A DNA stretch of 64,000 bases from Lampris incognitus (GCF_029633865.1 NC_079223.1:30578782-30642781); one strand, 5' to 3'. Shown: positions 32,810-45,306, counted from the stretch's first letter. Translations and numbers: made by a program. The notes: generated by a model from the sequence alone, not told the origin.

Positions 32810-33529
32810 TGTGTGTATAGATAGAAATTACATTAACGAAAAATTTCTTACATTTTAAACTCCCCACCTGCCACTGTACCTAGAGCGGGTGGCGACCGGC
32901 CGAGGCCGACCTTTTGATGCCAGAAACAAGAGCCTGCGCGGAACTCGCTACACCGCGTCACCGAGTAAGTGGGAAAATGAGAGTGTTTCACATCTCTCTG
33001 AACGCTTTATTATTTCCACTTTCATTTCAATCGTGATCGTTTTCCTTTTCTTCGATGCATCACCATCACTTGCATCAGCTTTACGCTTTGAATCCTTGAT
33101 TACGAGGGTAAACAGAAAAAAATTAAGTCAAAACACAATGCACACAATGTTTACGCGATCCGACTTAAATGGCAACGACGGCGTGGCGTTGTTCTCCCTT
33201 GGGCTGACGAACCGCCTAAAAGTGTTTTGAGCATCGCGCAAAGTAGTCCGTCCATTCATTAGTACGAACCATTGTGAGTAACTCGACTTTTAAAATGATA
33301 GGCTTTACGAAGGTCGGTTTGTAAGTACGGGCGTTCGTAAGTACGGACGTTCGTAAATCGGGTATTCGTAACCCGGGGACTACCTGTACCTACATACATG
33401 CCTGAGGTAGATGGACATGACAGATCATAAGGATGCTCTATCCGTTTTAAGTTAAGCAAGGCATGGCATGCCCTTCCCGATGGAGGGCGATAGAAACAGG
33501 CTGAGATGCCCAGTAAGGATGCCATCAGC

Positions 33530-33967
33530 CCTCACTTGCTCCACCAGTCCACTTTCTAGACACCTTCTAGAACCTTTTCCAGTTTCATTTTCCCCTCACT
33601 CATTTTTGATGAGATAAGCCCATTCACCCTGGCTGCCCTTGGTGTTTGGAATTTGGGTTCCAACGGGTTTGTGAAGTAGTGAAATGCCGGTGACTCACAT
33701 AGCCCAATTCGAGAGCCCTGTCCGAATAAATATGTCTACCAGGGCATCCTCGCGTTTGAGGTATGCAGGGCAGCTAGTGGACCAGGTTTCGACTCGTTTG
33801 AAATAGCTATTTAAAGTTTGCTGTCCAACCTGCCTCAGTGATGGGACCATGCTGTCTGTTTCAGAGCTGCATGGTCTGACATTGTTTGCCTTCTCGCTGT
33901 TCAATATTTCTTGGTAAAGTTTCCTATGTTTCGAGTGAAGGTGAATCTTGAATCTTACCAGTGCCAA
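33530..33967 (-). pseudogene. hAT transposase fragment (ZBED-like)
   Basis: Reads FKIHLHSKHRKLYQEILN (end of a BED finger, H-x4-H), QQTLNSYFKR and LKREDALVDIFIRTGLS. In a shifted frame it continues SPAFHYFTNPLEPKFQTPRA. This order is that of ZBED1/4-like hAT transposases between the finger and the catalytic core. It probably belongs to the old hAT ending at 34175. Confidence 0.6.
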
Positions 33968-34175
33968 CGTAAAAGAGCAACTAAGAGTTTTTTTTTAATG
34001 AGTGAATACAATAAGTGCTAAGAGTGATGAAATGTATCTGTCAATAAACATTGTGTCCAGATGAACTGACTCAACTTTCTCTGATATTTTAATTTCAGTA
34101 CGAATTCAGTTTTTTAAATTTTCATTTCCATTTTCGTATCATAGTATCAGTTTCAGTTTATGATTATAACCTTTA

Positions 34176-35810
34176 TGTGTGTGTGTGTGTTTGGTTGGGG
34201 GGGTAATAGAATTCCTTTTCTATTCTGGTGATGCTGTTTGCATATTTTCTATTTGTAATGTGTTTGTATAAGTGTGTGCGTGTGTGCGTGCGTGTGTATT
34301 GTGTGTATAGTTTCACCTAAACTGATATATTATTCCAATGCTGGGTTCCTTTATCGCTCTCTCTCAGTATCTGTCGAAGTGTATATGTGGTATGAATGTA
34401 CTTGTGTGTGTGTGTGTGTGTATAGATGTGTGCGCACGCTTGTGTGTCTGTGTGTGTGTATAATCGAATTCTTTTTCTATTCCAGTAATGCTGTTTGTAT
34501 GTTTGTACAAGTATATGGGTTTCTATGTGTGCACGTGTATGTGTGCACTTGTGGTTGACGGGCTTTTTCGATATATTGACCCGATACAAAAACTGTGTGT
34601 GTGTGTGTGTGCGCGCGCGTGCGTGTGTGCGCGCGTGCGTGTGTGCGTGTACATGTGTAAAAATGTAACCCACTGGTGCTGGAGCTTCTCTACACACCCT
34701 GGGACTCTGCGTTGTGTTTCCCTTATGTGTAGTGGGGTATTGTGCGGAGAGGAGAAAGCACCGGACACAGGGGTTCTGAACTGTGGTTGAGACCTGGTGG
34801 CAATTTATTGGCTCACAACAGCTGCTGGTCCATAACCTTATGAGGTAGTCATATGTGCATGTGCGCGTGCGCATGTGTTTGTATGTACACATAACTCGTG
34901 ACCCCATCCTCCACCCACGACACCGATCTATCTAACATAACAGTCTGTAAGACGCAGAAGACACCTGATGACACTTGTAATTTTCCACGTAATGGAGTAA
35001 TCAGTCACAGCACTTGATATCTGATGGAGTGAGACGAAGAGATGAACACAACAAAGAAAGGGAAAAACAGAGAGAGATGGAGAGAGGCGAGAAGAAAGAA
35101 AAAAAAGCCAGAGAGCAGAGCATCCAGTCTCACATCTGAATGATCCGTCAACAGTCCTCTGTATCCACACACTTACGAATCAACGCCATATCCGGTGGCT
35201 AGATCTCATCACTCTTACTGAGCATATTGGATTTTTCCTAAATCCACATTTTCAGCAGACCAGATTTTATTAATAATGTACATGGCAATCCTGGGGGGTG
35301 GGGGAGGGGGTGACATTATCTTTATGGTCCTAACCGACGAGCTTGACCCTCGTTTAGCCTATTGTCTGTTGCAAGGATTGAGAAAGCCATTTGCAAAGAA
35401 AAACATGTCACGTAAGTTTGACGTCATTTCTCCAGAATCATTTGGAGGGCCATCATTATTATCTGCCTGGGATGCACCCTTGGCTCACGGTCTATACTTA
35501 GACAAACAATGGTCCAGCTGGTGCCTCTAAACAGAGCTAAGCTTTTAACGAAACAAATTCCCAACACAACCGTCCCTCTTAAGTCATGTGAAAAGCCCCC
35601 GCCCCCATATATTTCATTGGGATATGTACCAGCTGTACCACGGGACTGTGATTTAATCCAAGACTTGATGGAAATAAATGAGATTAGAGACAACACCATT
35701 CTGATATGTCTGTCGTCCACACTGATTTGTATTACCCCATGGCTGAAACATCTGGGCTCTGGGCCAGAGGCAGGCCGTGTATAATCCCCCCCCCCCTGCG
35801 CCTGTTGATG
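34176..35810. other. GT-rich spacer without assignable gene
   Basis: Interrupted GT repeats at about 34176-34191, 34270-34310, 34401-34460 and 34590-34650 create long spurious frames on both strands. 34680-35810 has no family motif or exon-like structure. Confidence 0.5.
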
Positions 35811-35975
35811 ACCAACTTAATTATAACCATTCTAGCCCCCCTCCCCCCTATTTTTTCTTCTCCCCAACTGCATTTTGGCCAATTACCCCACTCTCTGAGC
35901 CGTCCCGGTCGCTACTCCACCCTCTCTGGCGATCTGGGGAGGGCTGCAGACTACCACGTCTCCTCCGATACATGT
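35811..35975. repeat. Fragment of a common fish interspersed repeat
   Basis: GGCCAATTACCCCACTCTCT, GAGCCGTCCCGGTCGCTACT and GGGGAGGGCTGCAGACTACC, then CTCCTCCGATACATGT, resemble a repeat I know as widespread in teleosts. Family not named. Confidence 0.35.
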
Positions 35976-36043
35976 TACAAGTTAAAGTGCATCATATTTA
36001 AGGTTCATATAATCTTAACAGTAATGACTGAGTAGTAAATAAT

Positions 36044-36130
36044 AATGATAATAATAATAATAATAATAATAATAAATCAAACTTATATAGCACTTTTCTA
36101 ACACTCAAAGTCACTTTAAATAAATGAGGT
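36044..36130 (-). repeat. L2/SINE 3' tail with (ATT)n end
   Basis: On the minus strand AGTGACTTTGAGTGTTAGAA, AAGTGCTATATAAGTTTG, then ATTTATTATTATT. This is a typical stem-and-tail L2-type 3' end. Confidence 0.6.
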
Positions 36131-37113
36131 GAAACAGGACAACAGATAAACATAACACAGACATACAGGGGTGGATGGGAAGGGGGGCTACAAGAGGGAG
36201 AAGCGGCAGCCACATGACACCAGCAGTACTCTCCCACTTAAACAGATAAAAAGGGCAAGAAAAACAAAAAACAACAACACTGTAGACGTTGATTTTCTGT
36301 AGGGGTTTACTCCCGTAGCCTATTCTTCTCCTGAGGTACCCACTAGGCAGTGGCACTATTTAACCCATAGCTGGGGTCTGGTTCATGGGCATCAGGGAAT
36401 ATCCACACACCGGTGGGCCTGCGTACCGCATGTCTAGGGGCCAGACCCTCTGAGAAATAATATTTACTGTTTCATTCACAATAATAATAAATACACAAAC
36501 TTTTATGTAATCTTACACGTTCAAACAGCTCATATACATACTACAGGTAGTTAATATACTATACAAACACTATACATACATATATGCAACGAAATTGCAT
36601 ATTTTTCTTTTTTTTTAACAGGTGACTTCTGTTGAGCTAGCACATATCTATCATATTTTGAAGCACAACTTGAGCTACAGATCTGACTGTGCGATTAAGC
36701 TGACTCTCTGAACACCGAGTGGCCCCAGCATTGCCAAGAGGATGTCCTGTGGGAGGACAAAAGCCGAGGCAGTGGTCACAGATGTATTTTCTCCAAAGGC
36801 AGTAAGGAGGTGATCAACAAATTAAAAATGTGCTGAGAATCCACTCCCATTCTCTCTACAAATGGACGCCTCTAATAAGGCAATCGCAAGACGTTTCCCT
36901 TGGCCATACAGTCTTTCACTCCAGAGAATGGGATCACCAACAAGCTGATTGATTTTGTTGAAAAGCCAGATGAGACTGCTGAAGGAATAGAGGGTATGCG
37001 GGTGACGTCACGGATGCGGAACTCACAGCGGCCACGCGGCGCTGAGTGGCAAAAAGACAGTGGCAGGTGCAGGTGTTAACGTCCAGCATGAATACAGCGA
37101 AAATGCATCTAAA

Positions 37114-37291
37114 ATGGGAAAGAGCTGTCGTGCAATAGATTGCACTAATATATTTCACAAGAAATCGGAGTTATCTTTTTACAGACTAGCGAAAGTTAAG
37201 GTAAAGAGAAACAAACGGATCGCTGCAATACGCAGAAACAACTGGAATCCAGGCACTGAATCATGGATTTGCTGTTCCCATTTTGTGTCAG
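37114..37291 (+). pseudogene. THAP zinc-finger exon of the ISL2EU-like transposase
   Basis: ATG at 37114: MGKSCRAIDCTNIFHKKSEL, then SFYRLAK, RRNNWNPGTESWICCSHF. The C-x4-C ... C-x2-H spacing of a THAP (C2CH) DNA-binding finger is complete, with the conserved W and the F-x-SG after the His. It ends at TGTCAG/GTAGAC, a good donor, but no downstream exon survives in the element. Confidence 0.75.
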
Positions 37292-37526
37292 GTAGACTAA
37301 CGGTAGGCTATGTTGGATTTTTGGGTAACGTTAAATGGTAAAATCATAAAGTAATATACTGTATTGACTACTCATCAATTAAATATTTAGCATCTTTCAT
37401 AAGTTTTTGTCAGCATTTAAAAAAAACATCCTTCTGTTGTGTTCTTCAAACAAAGGGGAGAATGGTTGGCTTAACGTTACAGTTTTCACAGTTGTAACAA
37501 TAAAATAAATAAATATTTGTACAAAC

Positions 37527-38068
37527 CTGTCCACATACAACCAGCATGTCCATCGGTGTTCTCGTCACTTTAATTTCGCCAACAAACCCCGCCTTGAAGC
37601 ACGACCAAGCGTCAAGACTTTTGTACACGTTCAGGCTTTGCTTTGTGTATTTCCCTGGTGTACAAATCAAGTACGTAAGTGTTATGTATGCACACATCGA
37701 CAGTGCTGCATTTGATTTGGTGCTGTTCTATTGTGTTGGGATCGATTGGTGATGCCTGCGGGCTCTGGGTTGTTTGATCGGGTCTGCCTTTGATGCTGTG
37801 TCAGTCTAAATAAAGAATGCCACGGAGAGGTTGTGTCGAGCGACAACGCTGTGTCCTGACGTGATTTCTAAATACAATAGTAAGTATAAGGAAACTCGAT
37901 TTGTGGCCAAATGTTAATGTCCATGAACCACTGGGTATTTGCTAAACTGTACGGGTCACTGTCAAGTCCAACTTCCTTTAATTTAAGCAGATAATCTTGC
38001 GTTATAGTACCGGTTTCACTGTTTCCCCTGCTAGAAGCAGCCGTGTTGCGGGATGTTTTGACACTCAC
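37527..38068 (-). pseudogene. YqaJ-associated ISL2EU second protein, two exon remnants
   Basis: First exon from the ATG at 38068: KLKEVGLDSDPYSLANTQWF, NIWPQIEFPYTYYC. Second exon 37654-37527, from acceptor CACCAG to donor ACAG/GTTTGT: GKYTKQSLNVYKSLDAW, FKAGFVGEIKV, MLVVCGQ. The DPYSL...WP...YxKSLDAW...F..G.V signature is the segment preceding the YqaJ-like nuclease in these elements. The nuclease itself is not present. Confidence 0.6.
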
Positions 38069-39345
38069 AAAACAGAGGGGGCGTGTTCCAGTGGGAAATT
38101 GACGTCAATGCATACCCTCTATAGTCAATACCATCCTGAGCTCTCTTGAAAACCTGGACCTGACTTTGGATCATGTGTCTGCATTCAGTGCAGATAATAC
38201 CAATGTAAACTATAGCATTCACGATTCAGTCTTCACAAGATTGAAGCAGTCCAATAGCGACCTCCTCTGAGGCAACTGCCATGTGCATATTGTCCATAAC
38301 ACTGTGAAACATGCCCTGGATCAGCTCTCAGTTGATGTGGAAAATATTGTCCTTGAGGTGTACAGTTTCTTTTCCACCTCTGCCAAAAGGAGAGAGCCCC
38401 TGAAGGAGTTCTGTGCCTTTTGTGATGTCGAGTTCCATGAAATCCTGCGCCACATGGTGACCAGATGGCTGTCACTCAACCCGGCAATCACCCACCTGCT
38501 GCAGAACTTGACTCCTCTGAAGTCGTATTTCATCAGCATTGGTGAGGAATGTCCAAGGCACCTACAAGCATTGCTGAGGTTGACAGGGGATGCTGCTGTG
38601 GTTGAGGAGGAGGCTGATCTTGTGAAAGTGTACCCCCTTTTCTGCAATAAAGTCCTGTTCCTCTTTGAAGAGGTGGTCAAAAAGTTGGAGAGGGATGCCA
38701 CCACATCAGCTGACCTCTATGCCATTATGGACTCTTTTCTGAGAAGATTAATTCAGAGAAGAGATGATGGGTTCTATGGCTTCCTAACGAGACATCAGCT
38801 TCAGCCTCTCTCGCCATCTGATGCTGATGTTGCCAGGCAGGAGTTTACAGCCTTCTTAAACACCGCCATCAGTTATGTCCAGAAGTGGTTCAACTTTTCA
38901 GAGGATAACTGGCTCTTTCACCTGCAGCCCCTCTCTCTGGCATCTGGGAAGATCTCCTATGATGACATGAAGAAGATCACTGAGCGGCTTCACCTGGTTG
39001 GCAGGTTTAACATCTCTATGGATGAGCTGATGAGTGTGTTACTGCCAACAGCATTCTAGAGCGCCTCACAGAACATCAGGAGTAGGTGTCAAAGGGAACA
39101 GCTGAGAGGTGGATGGTAGTTCTCCCGGCAGCTGACCTTCCAAACATCCTGGTTGTGGTATCCTTTGTCCTCAGTATCCCATCCTCTACTGGGTATGTGG
39201 AGAGGATTTTCTCTTTTATGAAAAATAAATGGACAACTGTGCAGAACAAATGTTCTGTTGCACTAATGAAGAGTGAGCTGATCGTCACTCTGAATTATGA
39301 ATTTTTTTTGCTCAGAGTTTTACTCTGCAGCTGTGGAGGATAAAC

Positions 39346-42237
39346 AACTGCTTACTGTTGCAAGAGATCAAAAAAAGTACAAGTGGAAAGAAAATAGACC
39401 TTTGCCAAACTCAGCGCTAACACTGTGACTGGAGGAAACACTGTGACTTGAGCTAACACTGTGAAATGGAGCTAAGACTGTAACTGGAGGTAACACTGTG
39501 ACTGAAGCGATAACACTGACTGGAGCTATAACACTGTTACTGGAGCTATAACACTGGAGCTGAATTTAGAAAATTCAGAGCTGCTTGTGGTTCTGGAGCT
39601 GCTTGACAAATTCTATTTGTGATGTCTTCCATGGTTCATTGCTTGTGAAATACATACATTTTCAATGATTAATTGTTCCTTTGTTCAGAAGATGTCTTGA
39701 TAAGATGTATACAGTACAAATTACTGTTGGTAGGCTACACAAGTTAATTCTATTAACTATTTCTTGATATAATTGTTATTGGTATAAAGCGTAGTCATGG
39801 CCGTTGACCTTTGAGGCACAAAAAGTGCTTTTGTTTACAGTATATTCAGCCATGAACATTTGTGGAATAATTTCAAGATCTGAAATTTAAAGTAGTTTTT
39901 GCACTAATGATTGTATTATTCCAAATAATATCTGAAATTGCTGTTTTGCACTACTGCAAAACATGTTACATGTTAAAAGAAAGTTCTTTGATAAGTTTTT
40001 AAAAAAAATTTATTCTAAATAATGAGAAAATACTGTTTTGCACCATTAAAAGAAAGTTTTTGCACTACTGAAGAATATGTTACATGTTAAAAGAAAGTTC
40101 TTGAATAAATACATGCCAATGTGAAGACTGAACAGTTGAACTGTTATTTTGCACTGACCAAATAAAATTCTTGAATGATAATCTGTTATACATGTATTTC
40201 TATCACTCAAAAATAAGAAACTGATCAAATTCAGGTTTGGGTATTTGTCTTAGTGCATGGGCCTATAGACATATGTGTGGTAAATGGTTGATGCTATTGC
40301 ATTTCCTTGATGGGATTATGGTATAAATAGGACTTCTTATAACCAAGTATATTATATATTTAGATACAGTAAGTGTAATAATAATGCAGTCATGCAGGTG
40401 TAAGACACGTTATATTTGTTATAGATAGTCGGTCCTGGAACCCCCACCCCACTCCGTCCCCTGTCCCTTATTTCCATTTCAGGGAGTTGGCAACCCTAGC
40501 TGTGAGTATGTAGCTGAAGCTGCTGTGTGTGCTAAATGACGCCCTCATGCTGCACAGGAACAGTTTATCTGCTAGCTGGTGCCTGGTCTTGTTAAGCTCT
40601 GCATTGCAATGCAATCCAGTTGGCTGTGCCATTTGTGCTGCCTCATAGAAAACCACTGTTTCTTATATGAATTGGAAAAATAAAAATAATAATGTATGAA
40701 AAAATGAGAAATTTTGAGGACTTTATTCAAGCTAGCTCTCCATTTCACTTATGGCTGATGGTTAAAGCTGTTTCATAAAGTCTGCCAAATTAAACCCCTC
40801 TGATCATAGACTGCACCAAATGAAAGCTCTGATGTTTGATACGCTGAGTGAAATACTGATGTTGCACTGGGCAAACATAAATCCCTCTGACTGAACCCAG
40901 TAAAAAATATCTAGAGTGTCTCGTTGAATCAGTTTAAGTCTCTGGCGCCTAATACCTCCAACATAAAGGTTTATCAAAGCTGAGAGAAGCAGGTTATGAA
41001 GCGAATACCCTGGTCAACGAAGCACCATTACCCAGGTTATTATGAAACCATTCCAATATGAGGCTGAAAAATTTCATCAGCAGCTGCTTTCATAACCGTC
41101 ATAAACAGTTTATTCCTCATGACACTATTTCATGTATTGGGATGGGATCAGTGGGACGGTCATGTGGTGTGGGCTTAGGATGAAGCCATGGGATGGAGTA
41201 GTTAAATTTTTAAATGGGCTGTAGGCCCGAGTTCTTTTTTTTCAGCTAATTTCCACATTAAATTACCCATGAGAACTGCAAAGCCAACATATTTATGTTG
41301 TTTAACTTTTTTTTTGCCACAACCCGCTGTTAGTGTGAACTATGCTATTTAAATTTGCATTGAATCAAGTTCGTCTGAAAGTCAACATCTGTCCCATGTC
41401 CATAGATCACAAGTTGATGTGGAAATACTTTGCACTTTTCTTTTTTTCTTTTTCCCTCTCTCTTTTTCTCTTCCCCAGGACTGAGCAAATGACCAAATAC
41501 ATTGTTGTGTAAGGGTTGCAGATATGGACAGTTATCACGTATAAACTTGATAGCTGTCCATATGTGCAACGGATGACAACGGATGACAACTGATGACAGC
41601 GAAGTCCTTCATGCAAAACAGAATCCTGTTTAGCTATTTAGGTTTATTTGACATATTTCGGGGTAATTACTCTCTAGATATGCCTTTTTTTGTAATTCAA
41701 CAAGCGTACATGTTTCATTTCAACAAGTTAGTTTTTTTTGACAATTGTAAACCACCAAATACTAATGTGATACCTCCATATTTTCCATTTTATATGATAT
41801 TTTCAATTTCACATATATTCTCTATTGGCTTGTTCACGTTACTTGATGAAAACAAAAGGTAACCCCAGCCACTAGCTGGTCCATAACCCAGGATGCTGTA
41901 TTTATGGAGACCGGTTGACATTGGGGCTCAAGAATAGGTTTCATTACAATCAAGCGCTTCATTAGCTGTTTTCAGTAATTAATTTTTCCAAATTCTCTAA
42001 ATTAAAGTGTAAAAATAGGTGATGTCAACCAGCGTGTCTATTTGTTGGGTTGAAATCTTTGCATATTAGTGTCTATTTTCCTTACCACACACTGGATGAA
42101 GGGATTTATGACACAGTCTGTCTACATCAAAAATCCTTAGATGCTCTGAATTACTAGCCCTTAGAGCTTCTTTTTCAATATCAAGACCATATTTGGAGAA
42201 CTAGGAAAAACATATATGCCCCCTCAAAAACAGAAAC

Positions 42238-42238
<1 letters not shown>
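39346..42238. other. No assignable feature
   Basis: AT-rich. 39417-39560 holds a short diverged tandem repeat (AACACTGTGACTGGAGCTA-like units). About 39955-40100 holds a repeated ATGTTACATGTTAAAAGAAA motif. Remaining frames are short and lack motifs. Confidence 0.5.

Positions 42239-42313
<75 letters not shown>
42239..42313. repeat. (CA)n microsatellite
   Basis: About 75 bp of uninterrupted CA repeat. Confidence 0.95.
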
Positions 42314-42314
<1 letters not shown>

Positions 42315-43589
42315 CAGTAGCCATATTATTCTTTTTCCATAATCCATGAGGTAGACAGAATAAACAGGATGAGCTCCATTTTATTTGAAATAAAGTCATT
42401 GTTAGGACAATCAGTTGCATCAATCCACTGACTCCAATGTTGTGCCTCACCAGAACATTACATCTTACAGGGGTGGTGTCGGTGTCATGGGGGGCATTCG
42501 CGGGCATGCCCCCTCAATTGAGTTATTGTGTCCCGTCGCCCCCTGCCCACCCATCCACAGGCCAAGCCTTTGGCGCCAAACTTTGCGTTTTAATAATTAA
42601 TTTGTATTTATCATATTAAAAGTGAAAACCTTTTCGATAAATGAAGAAAAAACAAAAAAACAAAACAAAACACCCCACTCCTGGTACCATGTATAATTCT
42701 TATTATAAATGAAGAAACTTGGGTTCAACAATTACAACTATAGTATATTAAAGTACTGTGACAACTCAGCTGCATCAAGTAGCGTGTGGCGTCTTCTTCT
42801 GCCGGAATCCTACAGACTACTAAGTTTGTTGCTACTGCCCTCAGGTGGTAAGTATTGTTGTAAATATTAGCGTTAACTCCTATCACCACGCCTGTTGGTC
42901 ATATTTGCATAAGGTCACATTTGCGGAAGTAGTATGCTCATTGGTCTGGTGCTTGACCTATGAGCTACTGGTTTGCTTTGCGGTCAATACGTCAAGATAA
43001 GCGCGTAAGTTTGTAAATTTCTTGGCGATGATGCTCCATCTGGTTGCAATTCGCCAATAAAACAGAAGAAGAAGCGCGTAAGTCAGACAGCGCTTGGCGC
43101 AAATATGTTACAGTGAGAAGCCAGCAACTATCAGACCGTACTACGAGCAGAGAAATGTGTACAAGAAAATGGCTACACGACGTTGCTTTCTCAAGGCCTC
43201 CTCCAGCTACACGAGGGAGCAAATGTGCCCAGCACCGCCACCTCTGAAGAGCAAGAGCCGCCTCCTGTGAGCAGCCAAGGCACCTGCTAGCACAAGCGCT
43301 AGCTGAGGAAGACAACCCGTAGATGACGTCGGGACTGACCAGCCCAGCCAAATCCTTACAACAGTACCCTGGCAGCATTTTCAGTGGTAAGAACAATTAA
43401 TTTGTTTCCGTTTGGTATCGCAACCGAGACTGGCTTGAATACAGTCACAAGGCCGTTACAGCATTTTGTGGAGTATGTAGTCTAGTTCAGATGATCTAAT
43501 GATGCGCGCAGTGCAGTGTGTGCGCGCGCGGGCGTGTGTGTGACGGGGAGAGAGAGGGACGTGGCTTGCACGTAGTCTATATGTGTGCA

Positions 43590-43623
<34 letters not shown>

Positions 43624-45097
43624 GGGGGGGGGACTTTGCAGCATGTTATGAAATTGGAACTGAGTTGGCATGTTGGTTGTTGACGGCAAACGTGTAATAT
43701 CAAGCATTTACAAAAAACTGAGTTCTTGAATGGCAGTTTGTCCACCCCCCCCGCAGTTCCCTAATGCCCCCGATTAGATTTGTTCTGACGCCGACATTGT
43801 CCATGGGGTCGCTGACTATACAAAGCTTGCTTTGTGTTCATTTGACGCTAAAGCTGTGTAGGCTAGCTTCTCTAGCTTGCTAACATGTCTCTCTACGCAC
43901 TTAGACAAACTCCTGTTGAAGCTTATTTAGCAAACTGCACAATGACGCATACTGCTACCCACCGTTCATAGAGACTGGCACAGCTGACCAACAATGCGTG
44001 ACTGACTGACAAACGGTACATAACGGCAAACTGAATAATGCAGTGATTGGCTGAGTTAACAGTCTTCCTGGATGAGTAAATTTCAAATCTCACTCATCAA
44101 GTAATAACTGAGCGATGCGTAATTTATGGAAGGATAAGTCCCCCTGTGCCCCACCTGTGTTCCAGTGCATGCAAGGACAGTCAACCACTACTTTCAGCAA
44201 CTTCTTGTCTCGCTGGCAAACGGGCTGATTAGCCATGTTAGTACCTTACCGACTGGCTGGCTGGCTGATTTAATTAATTTACTATGTGTCTGTTTGTAGT
44301 GCGCCCAAAGACAGCTATCTTGCTTGTACGAAAAGCTATTCCACATGCATCTCCCTCCTCTCCGGGATGACAGGAGGAGTATTTCCCTGTTTACTCAAGT
44401 GCCACTTCATGATTAAAAACTAATCAGCCTTCAGCCAGCCTGTGACCCCCCCCCCCTACACACTGCCACAGAATGAATCGCAATTATCTGGAAGGGGGTG
44501 TGGGGTGGGGTCGATAGGGGGTTGGGGTGAGAAAGGCAACGAAGAAATGAGAAGCATTGGGGTAAAGACAGGAGTGGGAGAGGGGGAGAGAGAGAGACAA
44601 AGCAAGCAAGAAAGGAGGAGAGAGAGAGTATGACAGGGAGCAGGAGAGAAAAAAAATGACAAAGAGCAATTGCACGCTGCTGCTACTACTGTAAGTCTGT
44701 AAGTAGTCGTTAATTCACTAATGAATAAAACATATTTCGCTCTTGTCGGATGTAGCAGTACTTAGTCTTGCTGGTTGTGTTTTGGTTTCAGCATTAGTTG
44801 CGGTGAAAAGACTGTGTTGTCTTTTAATTGCACTGGCTTAGCTCTCTCCACCGAGACACTGAGAACAAGTGCAAAAAAAGCTGTTTCCTAAATCCTGGGT
44901 TGGGATCCAAAATTGGGTGCAAACCTGTCTCCTGCTGGTCCCCAGATGGCAGGAACACATATGTGTTGTAATGGGGTAAAGAGAGTAAAAAAACAATAAC
45001 TCTGTAAGGCTGTAGGGTGAAAAAAAATCAAAAATCAAAACAAAAAGTTAAACAAGTCTTTAAGAGAATACTGCTTAATTATCTGTTAAATAAGATG
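42314..45097. other. Spacer without assignable gene
   Basis: GT repeat at about 43588-43625 and GA-rich sequence at about 44576-44660. The frame at 43044-43247 and its neighbours have no recognised motif. A (GAA)n-ended stretch near 43055-43075 (AATAAAACAGAAGAAGAAG) could be a small TE tail. Confidence 0.4.
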
Positions 45098-45306
45098 TTT
45101 AATGGTGGTGCAGTGGTTAGCGCAGTCGCCTCACAGCAAGAAGGTTCTGGGTTCGAGCCCTGAGGTAGTCCAACCTTGGGGGTCGTCTCAGGTTGTCCTC
45201 TGTGTGGAGTTTGCATGTTCTCCCTGTGTCTGCGTGGGTTTCCTCTGGGTGCTCTGGTTTGCTCCCACAGTCCAAAGACATGTAGGTCGGGTGACTCGGC
45301 CATACG
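45098..45306 (+). mobile_element. tRNA-headed SINE-like repeat, truncated
   Basis: AATGGTGGTGCAGTGGTTAG, CGCCTCACAGCAAGAAGGTT, CTGGGTTCGAGCCC (B-box-like), then GTCTGCGTGGGTTTCCTCTG. Same family as the copies at 22297 and 22611; the 3' part is missing. Confidence 0.6.

Larger units (their letters stand above)
30713..33386. mobile_element. Tigger-like (TcMar) non-autonomous element carrying a LINE
   Basis: Left end CGGGCAGTCCCCGGATTATG and reverse complement of the right end CAGGTAGTCCCCGGGTTACG form an imperfect TIR, with TA outside both (30711-30712, 33387-33388). CAG...GTAGTCCCCG ends with a TA TSD fit the Tigger/pogo group. Without the nested LINE the element is about 0.8 kb and has no transposase frame. 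Confidence 0.65.
24437..34175. mobile_element. Old hAT remnant inflated by later insertions
   Basis: Left end TAGGTTATTATGGTTTCCAG and the reverse complement of the right end, TAAAGGTTATAATCATAAAC, resemble each other and known fish hAT ends. TGTGTGTG lies outside both (24429-24436, 34176-34183), as expected for an 8-bp TSD in a GT tract, although the microsatellite makes that weak evidence. A hAT coding remnant lies near the right end (33530-33967). A Tc1/mariner, a Gypsy element, a LINE tail and a Tigger-like element sit between. Confidence 0.5.
36990..38119. mobile_element. ISL2EU-like element, deleted, with divergent THAP and YqaJ-type exons
   Basis: Inverted ends GAGGGTATGCGGGTGACGTC and (reverse complement) GAGGGTATGCATTGACGTCA, with TA on each side (36988-36989, 38120-38121). 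Removing the element and one TA restores the surrounding hAT frame. It carries a plus-strand THAP exon near the left end and minus-strand exons of a YqaJ-associated protein near the right end, the arrangement expected of ISL2EU (a Harbinger relative with TA TSDs). At 1.13 kb the DDE core is missing. Confidence 0.7.
36613..39345 (+). pseudogene. hAT transposase pseudogene split by an ISL2EU-like insertion
   Basis: Left part: VELAHIYHILKHNLSYRSD near 36635, KRMSCGRTKAEAVVTD, AIQSFTPENGITNKLIDFVE, ending ...AEGI at the insertion. Right part resumes in the same frame at 38122: VNTILSSLENLDLTLDHVSA, ADNTNVNYSIHDSVFTRLK, a TGA, then HIVHNTVKHALDQLSVDVEN, SAKRREPLKEFCAF, MVTRWLSLNPAITHL, through 39059. 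After another stop the hAT dimerisation block follows (IPSSTGYVERIFSFMKNKW, 39175-39235). At least three disabling changes besides the insertion. It resembles a fish hAT family annotated as hypothetical BED-less proteins. Confidence 0.7.

Noticed and set aside
34317..34907. 196-codon minus-strand frame
   Set aside because: Composition is driven by interrupted GT repeats (HTHT runs); no domain or splice context.
35276..36035. Overlapping plus-strand frames as a possible host gene
   Set aside because: No conserved motif; part of the interval (35811-35975) resembles an interspersed repeat, and the frames are broken by homopolymer C runs.
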